Below are positions 38,113-50,769 of a DNA stretch of 64,000 nucleotides, piece by piece (positions within the stretch are counted from its first letter, which is position 1; every line of letters begins with the position of its first letter). This DNA is from Setophaga petechia. Its lineage: Eukaryota; Chordata; Aves; Passeriformes; Parulidae. The translations under genes and the position numbers were made by a program. The notes beneath the pieces were generated by a model, which had not been told where the DNA came from, did not search any database, and saw only the letters and a list, made by a program, of their open reading frames with translations. The stretch spans positions 558,501-622,500 of the forward strand of contig JANCRA010000169.1 of assembly GCA_024362935.1 (NCBI GenBank). Direction: 5' to 3'.

Positions 38113-39231
38113 TTGCAAAGGACTAAAAGATGCAGAACGAAGCTCACAGATGTTGCACAAGCAGGGGAAAAAGACAAAGACGAAGACACAACTCGCTGGG
38201 GAAGATATGAGGGACATGGCATGGATACCTAAAAGAAAAAACAAAAATTTCTTTCCCAAAGTCAAAGCCATCAAAAGGCAGGCCATATGCCATCAAGTGC
38301 AGGCACATGCAGCAGAGCTTGCCAAAATTGATCTCCGCTGAAGGCCAAAACACAAAGGAAGGACTTCCAAACTCCCTGGAATGGAGATACCATCAGAGCA
38401 ATTGCAATCGGAGGAGAAAAAAAAAAATTGGGGAAATTTTGTCATTCCGAGAAAATGGCCAGCATTAAATCCGGCGCATTGCAAAGGACCAAAACATGCC
38501 AAAACAAAGCTCACAGCTGTTGCAAAAGCAGGGGAATAAGTCAAGGAGGAAGACACGTCTTGCAGGGCAAGATATAAGAAACGCGGAAAGGATACCTAAG
38601 AAAAAAAACAAAGAAATTTCTTTCCCAAAGTCAAAGCCATCAAAAGGCAGGCCATATGCCATCAAGTGCAGGCACATGCAGCAGAGCTTGCCAAAACTGA
38701 TCCCCGCTGAAGGCCAAAACACAAAGGAAGGACTTCCAAACTCCCTGGAATGGAGATACCATCAAAGCAATTGCAATCGGAGGAAAAAAAAAAAAATTGG
38801 GGAAATTTTGTCATTCCGAGAAAATGGCCAGCATTAAATCCGGCGCATTGCAAAGGACCAAAACATGCCAAAACTAAGCTCACAGCTGTTGCAAAAGCAG
38901 GGGAATAAGTCAAGGAGGAAGACTCGACTTGCTGGCGAAGATATAAGAAACACGGCATGGATACTAAGAAAACAAAAAAAAATCTTTCGCAAAGTCAAAG
39001 CCATCAAAAAGCATGGCATGCCATCAAGTGCAGGGACATGCACCAAAGAATCTTCTATTAGTCCCCATTGAATCGGGAAACGGAATCTTGCGAACCCCAA
39101 AAGAAAGTCTTACAAACACTCTGCAAAGGACATAGGATCAAAAGAAATGCAATTGAAAAAAACCCCACAAAAACCAGAAAATTCGGAGTTTTAGTCTCTT
39201 CAAAAAATGGTCTGGAAGGAACTGAGCGGCA
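38113..39231 (+). repeat. Unit 36: C-A-B (short B)
   Basis: C 38113-38478, A 38479-38847, B 38848-39231 (384 bp). Shares AGAAAGTCTTAC with 36558. Confidence 0.93.
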
Positions 39232-40352
39232 TTGCAAAGGACCAAAAGCTGCAGAACTAAGCTCACAGATGTTGCACAAGCAGGGGAAAAAGACAAAGAC
39301 GAAGACACAACTCGCTGGGGAAGATATGAGGGACATGGCATGGATACCTAAAAGAAAAAACAAAAATTTCTTTCCCAAAGTCAAAGCCATCAAAAGGCAG
39401 GCCATATGCCATCAAGTGCAGGCACATGCAGCAGAGCTTGCCAAAATTGATCCCTGCTGAAGGCCAAAACACAAAGCAAGGACTTCCAAACTCCCTGGAA
39501 TGGAGATACCATCAGAGCAATTGCAATCGGAGGAGAAAAAAAAAAAATTGGGGAAATTTTGTCATTCCGAGAAAATGGCCAGCATTAAATCCGGCGCATT
39601 GCAAAGGACCAAAACATGCCAAAACTAAGCTCACAGCGGTTGCAAAAGCAGGGGAATAATTCAAGGAGGAAGACACGACTTGCAGGGCAAGATATAAGAA
39701 ACGCGGGAAGGATACCTAAGAAAAAAAACAAAGAAATTTCTTTCCCAAAGTCAAAGCCATCAAAAGGCAGGCCATATGCCATCAAGTGCAGGCACATGCA
39801 GCAGAGCTTGCCAAAACTGATCCCCGCTGAAGGCCAAAACACAAAGGAAGGACTTCCAAACTCCCTGGAATGGAGATACCATCAAAGCAATTGCAATCGG
39901 AGGAAAAAAAAAAAAAATTGGGGAAATTTTGTCATTCCGAGAAAATGGCCAGCATTAAATCCGGCGCATTGCAAAGGACCAAAACATGCCAAAACTAAGC
40001 TCACAGCTGTTGCAAAAGCAGGGGAATAAGTCAAGGAGGAAGACTCGACTTGCTGGCGAAGATATAAGAAACACGGCATGGATACTAAGAAAACAAAAAA
40101 AAATCTTTCGCAAAGTCAAAGCCATCAAAAAGCATGGCATGCCATCAAGTGCAGGGACATGCACCAAAGAATCTTCTATTAGTCCCCATTGAATCGGGAA
40201 ACGGAATCTTGCGAACCCCAAAAGAAAGACTTACAAACACCCTGCAAAGGACATAGGTTCAAAAGAAATGCAATTGAAAAAAACCCCACAAAAACCAGAA
40301 AATTCGGAGTTTTAGTCTCTTCAAAAAATGGTCTGGAAGGAACTGAGCGGCA
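39232..40352 (+). repeat. Unit 37: C-A-B (short B)
   Basis: C 39232-39598, A 39599-39968, B 39969-40352 (384 bp). Second of two consecutive short-B units. Confidence 0.93.
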
Positions 40353-41524
40353 TTGCAAAGGACTAAAAGATGCAGAACGAAGCTCACAGATGTTGCACAA
40401 GCAGGGGAAAAAGACAAAGACGAAGACACAACTCGCTGGGGAAGATATGAGGGACATGGCATGGATACCTAAAAGAAAAAACAAAAATTTCTTTCCCAAA
40501 GTCAAAGCCATCAAAAGGCAGGCCATATGCCATCAAGTGCAGGCACATGCAGCAGAGCTTGCCAAAATTGATCTCCGCTGAAGGCCAAAACACAAAGGAA
40601 GGACTTCCAAACTCCCTGGAATGGAGATACCATCAGAGCAATTGCAATCGGAGGAGAAAAAAAAAAATTGGGGAAATTTTGTCATTCCGAGAAAATGGCC
40701 AGCATTAAATCCGGCGCATTGCAAAGGACCAAAACATGCCAAAACAAAGCTCACAGCTGTTGCAAAAGCAGGGGAATAAGTCAAGGAGGAAGACACGTCT
40801 TGCAGGGCAAGATATAAGAAACGCGGAAAGGATACCTAAGAAAAAAAACAAAGAAATTTCTTTCCCAAAGTCAAAGCCATCAAAAGGCAGGCCATATGCC
40901 ATCAAGTGCAGGCACATGCATCAGAGCTTGCCAAAACTGATCCCCGCTGAAGGCCAAAACACAAAGGAAGGACTTCCAAACTCCCTGGAATGGAGATACC
41001 ATCAAAGCAATTGCAATCGGAGGAAAAAAAAAAAAAATTGGGGAAATTTTGTCATTCCGAGAAAATGGCCAGCATTAAATCCCGCGCATTGCAAAGGACC
41101 AAATCATGCCAAAACTAAGCTCACAGCTGTTGCAAAAGCTGGGGAATAAGTCAAGGAGGAAGACACGACTTGCTGGCGAAGATATAAGAAACACGGCATG
41201 GATACTAAGAAAACAAAAAAAAATCTTTTGCAAAGTCAAAGCCATCAAAAAGCATGGCATGCCATCAAGTGCAGGGACATGCACCAAAGATTATTCTATT
41301 AGTCCCCATTGAAATCGCAAGATTCCGTTTCCCTTCCCGAAAGGAAATGAAATTTCCTTTCGGGAAGGGAAACGGAATCTTGCGAACCCCAAAAGAAAGA
41401 CTTACAAACACTCTGCAAAGGACATAGGATCAAAAGAAATGCAATTGAAAAAAACCCCACAAAAAACCAGAAAATTCGGAGTTTTAGTCTCTTCAAAAAA
41501 TGGTCTGGAAGGAACTGAGCTGCA
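40353..41524 (+). repeat. Unit 38: C-A-B
   Basis: C 40353-40718, A 40719-41088, B 41089-41524. Hairpin 41315-41385, loop GAA. One extra A in the B tail makes it 436 bp. Confidence 0.93.
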
Positions 41525-42696
41525 TTGCAAAGGACCAAAAGATGCAGAACTAAGCTCACAGATGTTGCACAAGCAGGGGAAAAAGACAAAGACGAAGACA
41601 CAACTCGCTGGGGAAGATATGAGGGACATGGCATGGATACCTAAAAGAAAAAACAAAAATTTCTTTCCCAAAGTCAAAGCCATCAAAAGGCAGGCCATAT
41701 GCCATCAAGTGCAGGCACATGCAGCAGAGCTTGCCAAAATTGATCCCTGCTGAAGGCCAAAACACAAAGCAAGGACTTCCAAACTCCCTGGAATGGAGAT
41801 ACCATCAGAGCAATTGCAATCAGAGGAGAAAAAAAAAAAATTGGGGAAATTTTGTCATTCCGAGAAAATGGCCAGCATTAAATCCGGCGCATTGCAAAGG
41901 ACCAAAACATGCCAAAACTAAGCTCACAGCTGTTGCAAAAGCAGGGGAATAATTCAAGGAGGAAGACACGACTTGCAGGGCAAGATATAAGAAACGCGGG
42001 AAGGATACCTAAGAAAAAAAACAAAGAAATTTCTTTCCCAAAGTCAAAGCCATCAAAAGGCAGGCCATATGCCATCAAGTGCAGGCACATGCAGTAGAGC
42101 TTGCCAAAACTGATCCCCGCTGAAGGCCAAAACACAAAGGAAGGACTTCCAAACTCCCTGGAATGGAGATACCATCAAAACAATTGCAATCGGAGGAAAA
42201 AAAAAAAAAATTGGGGAAATTTTGTCATTCCGAGAAAATGGCCAGCATTAAATCCGGCGCATTGCAAAGGACCAAAACATGCCAAAACTAAGCTCACAGC
42301 TGTTGCAAAAGCTGGGGAATAAGTCAAGGAGGAAGACACGACTTGCTGGCGAAGATATAAGAAACACGGCATGGATACTAAGAAAACAAAGAAAAATCTT
42401 TCGCAAAGTCAAAGCCATCAAAAAGCATGGCATGCCATCAAGTGCAGGGACATGCACCAAAGATTCTTCTATTAGTCCCCATTGAAATCGCAAGATTCCG
42501 TTTCCCTTCCCGAAAGGAAATTACATTTCCTTTCGGGAAGGGAAACGGAATCTTGCGAACCCCAAAAGAAAGACTTACAAACACCCTGCAAAGGACATAG
42601 GATCAAAAGAAATGCAATTGAAAAAAACCCCACAAAAACCAGAAAATTCGGAGTTTTAGTCTCTTCAAAAAATGGTCTGGAAGGAACTGAGCGGCA
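41525..42696 (+). repeat. Unit 39: C-A-B
   Basis: C 41525-41891, A 41892-42261, B 42262-42696. Hairpin 42488-42558, loop TAC. Confidence 0.93.
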
Positions 42697-43816
42697 TTGC
42701 AAAGGACCAAAAGATGCAGAACGAAGCTCACAGATGTTGCACAAGCAGGGGAAAAAGACAAAGACGAAGACACAACTCGCTGGGGAAGATATGAGGGACA
42801 TGGCATGGATACCTAAAAGAAAAAACAAAAATTTCTTTCCCAAAGTCAAAGCCATCAAAAGGCAGGCCATATGCCATCAAGTGCAGGCACATGCAGCAGA
42901 GCTTGCCAAAATTGATCTCCGCTGAAGGCCAAAACACAAAGGAAGGACTTCCAAACTCCCTGGAATGGAGATACCATCAGAGCAATTGCAATCGGAGGAG
43001 AAAAAAAAAAATTGGGGAAATTTTGTCATTCCGAGAAAATGGCCAGCATTAAATCCGGCGCATTGCAAAGGACCAAAACATGCCAAAACTAAGCTCACAG
43101 CTGTTGCAAAAGCAGGGGAATAAGTCAAGGAGGAAGACACGTCTTGCAGGGCAAGATATAAGAAACGCGGCAAGGATACCTAAGAAAAAAAACAAAGAAA
43201 TTTCTTTCCCAAAGTCAAAGCCATCAAAAGGCAGGCCATATGCCATCAAGTGCAGGCATATGCATCAGAGCTTGCCAAAACTGATCCCCGCTGAAGGCCG
43301 AAACACAAAGGAAGGACTTCCAAACTCCCTGGAATGGAGATACCATCAGAGCAATTGCAATCGGAGGAGAAAAAATAAAAATTGGGGAAATTTTGTCATT
43401 CCGAGACAATGGCCAGCATTAAATCCGGCGCATTGCAAAGGACCAAAACATGCCAAAACTAAGCTCACAGCTGTTGCAAAAGCAGGGGCATAAGTCAAGG
43501 AGGAAGACTCGACTTGCTGGCGAAGATATAAGAAACACGGCATGGATACTAAGAAAACAAAAAAAAATCTTTCGCAAAGTCAAAGCCATCAAAAAGCATG
43601 GCATGCCATCAAGTGCAGGGACATGCACCAAAGAATCTTCTATTAGTCCCCATTGAATCGGGAAACGGAATCTTGCGAACCCCAAAAGAAAGACTTACAA
43701 ACACTCTGCAAAGGACATAGGATCAAAAGAAATGCAATTGAAAAAAACCCCACAAAAACCAGAAAATTCGGAGTTTTAGTCTCTTCAAAAAATGGTCTGG
43801 AAGGAACTGAGCGGCA
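42697..43816 (+). repeat. Unit 40: C-A-B (short B)
   Basis: C 42697-43062, A 43063-43432, B 43433-43816 (384 bp). Confidence 0.93.
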
Positions 43817-44987
43817 TTGCAAAGGACCAAAAGATGCAGAATGAAGCTCACAGATGTTGCACAAGCAGGGGAAAAAGACAAAGACGAAGACACAACTCGC
43901 TGGGGAAGATATGAGGGACATGGCATGGATACCTAAAAGAAAAAACAAAAATTTCTTTCCCAAAGTCAAAGCCATCAAAAGGCAGGCCATATGCCATCAA
44001 GTGCAGGCACATGCAGCAGAGCTTGCCAAAATTGATCCCTGCTGAAGGCCAAAACACAAAGGAAGGACTTCCAAACTCCCTGGAATGGAGATACCATCAG
44101 AGCAATTGCAATCGGAGGAGAAAAAAAAAAAATTGGGGAAATTTTGTCATTCCGAGAAAATGGCCAGCATTAAATCCGGCGCATTGCAAAGGACCAAAAC
44201 ATGCCAAAACTAAGCTCACAGCTGTTGCAAAAGCAGGGGAATAAGTCAAGGAGGAAGACACGACTTGCAGGGCAAGATATAAGAAACGCGGCAAGGATAC
44301 CTAAGAAAAAAAACAAACAAATTTCTTTTCCAAAGTCAAAGCCATCAAAAGGCAGGCCATATGCCATCAAGTGCAGGCACATGCAGCAGAGCTTGCCAAA
44401 ACTGATCCCCGCTGAAGGCCAAAACACAAAGGAAGGACTTCCAAACTCCCTGGAATGGAGATACCATCAAAGCAATTGCAATCGGAGGAAAAAAAAAAAA
44501 ATTGGGGAAATTTTGTCATTCCGAGAAAATGGCCAGCATTAAATCCGGCGCATTGCAAAGGACCAAAACATGCCAAAACTAAGCTCACAGCTGTTGCAAA
44601 AGCAGGGGAATAAGTCAAGGAGGAAGACTCGACTTGCTGGCGAAGATATAAGAAACACGGCATGGATACTAAGAAAACAAAAAAAAATCTTTCGCAAAGT
44701 CAAAGCCATCAAAAAGCATGGCATGCCATCAAGTGCAGGGACATGCACCAAAGATTCTTCTATTAGTCCCCATTGAAATCGCAAGATTCCGTTTCCCTTC
44801 CCGAACGGAAATGAAATTTCCTTTCGGGAAGGGAAACGGAATCTTGCGAACCCCAAAAGAAAGACTTACAAACACCCTGCAAAGGACATAGGATCAAAAG
44901 AAATGCAATTGAAAAAAACCCCACAAAAACCAGAAAATTCGGAGTTTTAGTCTCTTCAAAAAATGGTCTGGAAGGAAATGAGCGGCA
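43817..44987 (+). repeat. Unit 41: C-A-B
   Basis: C 43817-44183, A 44184-44552, B 44553-44987. Hairpin 44779-44849, loop GAA, one arm mismatch (CCCGAACGG). Confidence 0.93.
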
Positions 44988-46882
44988 TTGCAAAGGACCA
45001 AAAGATGCAGAACTAAGCTCACAGATGTTGCACAAGCAGGGGAAAAAGACAAAGTCGAAGACACAACTCGCTGGGGAAGATATGAGGGACATGGCATGGA
45101 TAACTAAAAGAAAAAAAAAAAATTCTTACCCAAAGTCAAAGCCATCAAAAGGCAGGCCATATGCCATCAAGTGCAGGCACATGCAGCAGAGCTTGCCAAA
45201 ATTGATCTCCGCTGAAGGCCAAAACACAAAGGAAGGACTTCCAAACTCCCTGGAATGGAGATACCATCAGAGCAATTGCAATCGGAGGAGAAAAAATAAA
45301 AATTGGGGAAATTTTGTCATTCCGAGAAAATGGCCAGCATTAAATCCGGCGCATTGCAAAGGACCAAAACATGCCAAAACTAAGCTCACAGCTGTTGCAA
45401 AAGCAGGGGAATAAGTCAAGGAGGAAGACACGACTTGCAGGGCAAGATACAAGAAACGCGGCAAGGATACCTAAAAGAAAAATACAAAGAAATTTCTTTC
45501 CCAAAATGAAACCCATCAAAAGGCAGGCCATATGCCATCAAGTGCAGGCATATGCATCAGAGCTTGCCAAAATTGATCCCCGCTGAAGGCAAAAACACAA
45601 AGGAAGGACTTCCAAACTCCCTGGAATGGAGATACCATCAGAGCAATTGCAATCGGAGGAGAAAAATAAAAAATTGGGGAAATTTTGTCATTCCGAGAAA
45701 ATGGCCAGCATTAAATCCGGCGCATTGCAAAGGACCAAAACATGCCAAAACTAAGCTCACAGCTGTTGCAAAAGCAGGGGAATAAGTCAAGGAGGAAGAC
45801 ACGACTTGCAGGGCAAGATATAAGAAACGCGGCAAGGATACCTAAAAGAAAAAAACAAAGAAATTTCTTTCCCAAAGTCAAAGCCATCAAAAGGCAGGCC
45901 ATATGCCATCAAGTGCAGGCACATGCAGCAGAGCTTGCCAAAACTGATCCTTGCTGAAGGCCAAAACACAAAGGAAGGACTTCCAAACTCCCTGGAATGG
46001 AGATACCATCAGAGCAATTGCAATCGGAGGAGAAAAAAAAAAAATTGGGGAAATTTTGTCATTCCGAGAAAATGGCCAGCATTAAATCCGGCGCATTGCA
46101 AAGGACCAAAACATGCCAAAACTAAGCTCACAGCTGTTGCAAAAGCAGGGGAATAAGTCAAGGAGGAAGACACGACTTGCAGGGCAAGATACAAGAAACG
46201 CGGAAAGGATACCTAAAAGAAAAAAACAAAGAAATTTCTTTCCCAAAATGAAAGCCATCAAAAGGCAGGCCATATGCCATCAAGTGCAGGCACATGCAGC
46301 AGAGCTTGCCAAAACTGATCCTTGCTGAAGGCCAAAACACAAAGGAAGGACTTCCAAACTCCCTGGAATGGAGATACCATCAGAGCAATTGGAATCGGAG
46401 GAGAAAAAAAAAAAATTGGGGAAATTTTGTCATTCCGAGAAAATGGCCAGCATTAAATCCGGCGCATTGCAAAGGACCAAAACATGCCAACACTAAGCTC
46501 ACAGCTGTTGCAAAAGCTGGGGAATAAGTCAAGGAGGAAGACACGACTTGCTGGCGAAGATATAAGAAACACGGCATGGATACTAAGAAAACAAAAAAAA
46601 ATCTTTCGCAAAGTCAAAGCCATCAAAAAGCATGGCATGCCATCAAGTGCAGGGACATGCACCAAAGATTCTTCTATTAGTCCCCATTGAAATCGCAAGA
46701 TTCCGTTTCCCTTCCCGAAAGGAAATGGAAACGGAATCTTGCGAACCCCAAAAGAAAGACTTACAAACACTCTGCAAAGGACATGGGATCAAAAGAAATG
46801 CAATTGAAAAAAACCCCACAAAAACCAGAAAATTCGGAGTTTTAGTCTCTTCAAAAAATGGTCTGGAAGGAAATGAGCGGCA
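44988..46882 (+). repeat. Unit 42: C-A-A-A-B (partly deleted hairpin)
   Basis: C 44988-45353, A 45354-45724, A 45725-46095, A 46096-46466, B 46467-46882. B is 416 bp: the left arm is intact from 46693, but 19 bp of loop and right arm are missing, joining GGAAATGG to AAACGG. Confidence 0.93.
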
Positions 46883-48056
46883 TTGCAAAGGACCAAAAGA
46901 TGCAGAACTAAGCTCACAGATGTTGCACAAGCAGGGGAAAAAGACAAAGTCGAAGACACAACTCGCTGGGGAAGATATGAGGGACATGGCATGGATACCT
47001 AAAAGAAAAAACAAAAATTTCTTTCCCAAAGTCAAAGCCATCAAAAGGCAGGCCATATGCCATCAAGTGCAGGCACATGCAGCAGAGCTTGCCAAAATTG
47101 ATCCCTGCTGAAGGCCAAAACACAAAGGAAGGACTTGCAAACTCCCTGGAATGGAGATACCATCAGAGCAATTGCAATCGGAGGAGAAATAAAAAAAAAT
47201 TGGGGAAATTTTGTCATTCCGAGAAAATGGCCAGCATTAAATCCGGCGCATTGCAAAGGACCAAAACTTGCCAAAACTAACCTCACAGCTGTTGCAAATG
47301 CTGGGGAATAAGTCAAGGAGGAAGACACGACTTGCAGGGCAAGATATAAGAAACGCGGCAAGGATACCTAAAAGAAAAAAACAAAGAAATTTCTTTCCCA
47401 AAGTCAAAGCCATCAAAAGGCAGGCCATATGCCATCAAGTGCAGGCACATGCAGCAGAGCTTGCCAAAAGTGATCCCCGCTGAAGGCCGAAACACAAAGG
47501 AAGGACTTCCAAACTCCCTGTAATGGAGATACCATCAGAGCAATTGCAATCGGAGGAGAAAAAATAAAAATTGGGGAAATTTTGTCATTCCGAGAAAACG
47601 GCCAGCATTAAATCCGGCGCATTGCAAAGGACCAAAACATGCCAAAACTAAGCTCACAGCTGTTGCAAAAGCTGGGGAATAAGTCATGGAAGAAGACACG
47701 ACTTGCTGGCGAAGATATAAGAAACACCGCATGGATACTAAGAAAACAAAAAAAAATCTTTCGCAAAGTCAAAGCCATCAAAAAGCATGGCATGCCATCA
47801 AGTGCAGGGACATGCACCAAAGATTCTTCTATTAGTCCCCATTGAAATCGCAAGATTCCGTTTCCCTTCCCGAAAGGAAATGGAATTTCCTTTCGGGAAG
47901 GGAAACGGAATCTTGCGAACCCCAAAAGAAAGACTTACAAACACTCTGCAAAGGACATGGGATCAAAAGAAATGCAATTGAAAAAAACCCCACAAAAACC
48001 AGAAAATTCGGAGTTTTAGTCTCTTCAAAAAATGGTCTGGAAGGAAATGAGCGGCA
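46883..48056 (+). repeat. Unit 43: C-A-B
   Basis: C 46883-47250, A 47251-47621, B 47622-48056. Hairpin 47848-47918, loop GGA. Plausible parent of the 416-bp variant, which it matches outside the 19-bp gap near the loop. Confidence 0.93.
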
Positions 48057-49596
48057 TTGCAAAGGACCAAAAGATGCAGAACGAAGCTCACAGATGTTGC
48101 ACAAGCAGGGGAAAAAGACAAAGTCGAAGACACAACTCGCTGGGGAAGATATGAGGGACATGGCATGGATACCTAAAAGAAAAAACAAAAATTTCTTTCC
48201 CAAAGTCAAAGCCATCAAATGGCAGGCCATATGCCATCAAGTGCAGGCACATGCAGCAGAGCTTGCCAAAATTTATCCCTGCTGAAGGCCAAAACACAAA
48301 GCAAGGACTTGCAAACTCCCTGGAATGGAGATACCATCAGAGCAATTGCAATTGGAGGAGAAATAAAAAAAATTGGGGAAATTTTGTCATTCCGAGAAAA
48401 TGGCCAGCAATAAATCCCGCGCATTGCAAAGGATCAAAACTTGCTAAAACTAAGCTCACAGCTGTTGCAAAAGCAGGGGAATAAGTCAAGGAGGAAGACA
48501 CGACTTGCAAGGCAAGATATAAGAAACGCGGGAAGGATACCTAAGAAAAAAAACAAAGAAATTTCTTTCCCAAAATGAAAGCCATCAAAAGGCAGGCCAT
48601 ATGCCATCAAGTGCAGGCACATGCAGCAGAGCTTGCCAAAATTGATCCCCGCTGAAGGCCAAAACACAAAGGAAGGACTTCCAAACTCCCTGGAATGGAG
48701 ATACCATCAGAGCAATTGCAATCGGAGGAGAAAAAAAAAAACCTGGGCAAATTTTGTCATTCCGAGAAAATGGCCAGCATTAAATCCGGCGCATTGCAAA
48801 GGACCAAAACATGCTAAAACTAAGCTCACAGCTGTTGCAAAAGCAGGGGAATAAGTCAAGGAGGAAGACACGACTTGCAGGGCAAGATATAAGAAACGCG
48901 GCAAGGATACCTAAGAAAAAAAACAAAGAAATTTCCTTCCCAAAGTCAAAGCCATCAAAAGGCAGGCCATATGCCATCAAGTGCAGGCACATGCAGCAGA
49001 GCTTGCCAAAACTGATCCCCGCTGAAGGCCAAAAGACAAAGGAAGGACTTCCAAACTCCCTGGAATGGAGATACCATCAAAGCAATTGCAATCGGAGGAA
49101 AAAAAAAAAAAATTGGGGAAATTTTGTCATTCCGAGAAAATGGCCAGCATTAAATCCGGCGCATTGCAAAGGACCAAAACATGCCAAAACTAAGCTCACA
49201 GCTGTTGCAAAAGCAGGGGAATAAGTCAAGGAGGAAGACTCGACTTGCTGGCGAAGATATAAGAAACACGGCATGGATACTAAGAAAACAAAAAAAAATC
49301 TTTCGCAAAGTCAAAGCCATCAAATAGCATGGCATGCCATCAAGTGCAGGGACATGCACCAAAGATTCTTCTATTAGTCCCCATTGAAATCGCAAGATTC
49401 CGTTTCCCTTCCCGAAAGGGAATGAATTCCTTTCGGGAAGGGAAACGGAATCTTGCGAACCCCAAAAGAAAGACTTACAAACACTCTGCAAAGGACATAG
49501 GATCCAAAGAAATGCAATTGAAAAAAACCCCACAAAAACCAGAAAATTCGGAGTTTTAGTCTCTTCAAAAAATGGTCTGGAAGGAACTGAGCGGCA
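48057..49596 (+). repeat. Unit 44: C-A-A-B
   Basis: C 48057-48423, A 48424-48793, A 48794-49163, B 49164-49596. Hairpin 49390-49458 (69 bp), loop GA, with a one-base arm length difference near the loop. Confidence 0.93.
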
Positions 49597-50760
49597 TTGC
49601 AAAGGACCAAAAGATGCAGAACTAAGCTCACAGATGTTGCACAAGCAGGGGAAAAAGACAAAGACGAAGACACAACTCGCTGGGGAAGATATGAGGGACA
49701 TGGCATGGATAACTAAAAGAAAAAATAAAAAATTCTTTCCCAAAGTCAAAGCCATCAAAAGGCAGGCCATATGCCATCAAGTGCAAGCACATGCAGCAGA
49801 GCTTGCCAAAATTGATCTCCGCTGAAGGCCAAAACACAAAGGAAGGACTTCCAAACTCCCTGGAATGGAGATACCATCAGAGCAATTGCAATCGGAGGAG
49901 AAAAATAAAAAATTGGGGAAATTTTCTCATTCCGAGAAAAGGGCCAGCATTAAATCCGGCGCATTGCAAAGGACCAAAACATGCCAAAACTAAGATCACA
50001 GCTGTTGCAAAAGCTGGGGAATAATTCAAGGAGGAAGACACAACTTGCAGGGCAAGATATAAGAAACGCGGGAAGGATACCTAAGAAAAAAAACAAAGAA
50101 ATTTCTTTCCCAAAGTCAAAGCCATCAAAAGGCAGGCCATATGCCATAAAGTGCAGGCACATGCAGCAGAGCTTGCCAAAACTGATCCCCGCTGAAGGCC
50201 AAAACACAAAGGAAGGACTTCCAAACTCCCTGGAATGGAGATACCATCAAAGCAATTGCAATCGGAGGAGAAAAAAAAAAAAATTGGGGAAATTTTGTCA
50301 TTCCGAGAAAACGGCCAGCATTAAATCCGGCGCATTGCAAAGGACCAAAACATGCCAAAACTAAGCTCACAGCTGTTGCAAAAGCTGGGGAATAAGTCAA
50401 GGAGGAAGACTCAACTTGCTGGCAAAGATATAAGAAACACGGCATGGATACTAAGAAAACAAAAAAAAATCTTTCGAAAAGTCAAAGCCATCAAAAAGCA
50501 TGGCATGCCATCAAGTGCAGGGACATGCACCAAAGATTCTTCTATTAGTCCCCATTGAAATCGCAAGATTCCGTTTCCCTTCCCGAAAGGAAATTTCATT
50601 TCCTTTCGGGAAGGGAAACGGAATCTTGCGAACCCCAAAAGAAAGACTTACAAACACTCTGCAAAGGACATAGGATCAAAAGAAATGCAATTGAAAAAAA
50701 CCCCACAAAAACCAGAATATTCGGAGTTTTAGTCTCTTCAAAAAATGGTCTGGAAGGAAA
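48250..50760 (+). repeat. Copied block, partner at 56,760-59,270 (offset about 8,513 bp)
   Basis: Rare variants are shared: AATTTATCCCTG (near 48270 and 56782), AAGGATCAAAACTTGC (near 48430 and 56942), AACCTGGGC (near 48740 and 57252), TTTCCTTCCC (near 48930 and 57442) and ATTTTCTCATTCC (near 49921 and 58434). The left junction lies in a C monomer: the right copy begins as the ATTCTTACCC C variant, then joins the block. Confidence 0.9.
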
Positions 50761-50769
50761 TGAGCTGCA
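49597..50769 (+). repeat. Unit 45: C-A-B
   Basis: C 49597-49963, A 49964-50334, B 50335-50769. Hairpin 50561-50631, loop TTC (the flipped form of GAA). Confidence 0.93.

Larger units (their letters stand above)
28092..44987 (+). repeat. Zone 3: C-A-B trimers with mixed hairpin and short B forms
   Basis: Fifteen units, all C-A-B except the C-B dimer at 29263. Six B monomers (30801, 33095, 36558, 38848, 39969, 43433) are the 384-bp short form and the rest carry hairpins with GAA, TAC or GA loops. Shared private variants show repeated local copying, for example CATAGGTTCAAAAG near 34553, 38014 and 40254, and GACACGTCTTGC near 35092, 38552, 40792 and 43137. Confidence 0.92.

Noticed and set aside
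49150..49770. 206-codon open reading frame on the minus strand
   Set aside because: It overlaps plus-strand frames over the same monomers, and equivalents are truncated in nearly every other unit. It follows from few stop codons on the complement of an A-rich repeat.
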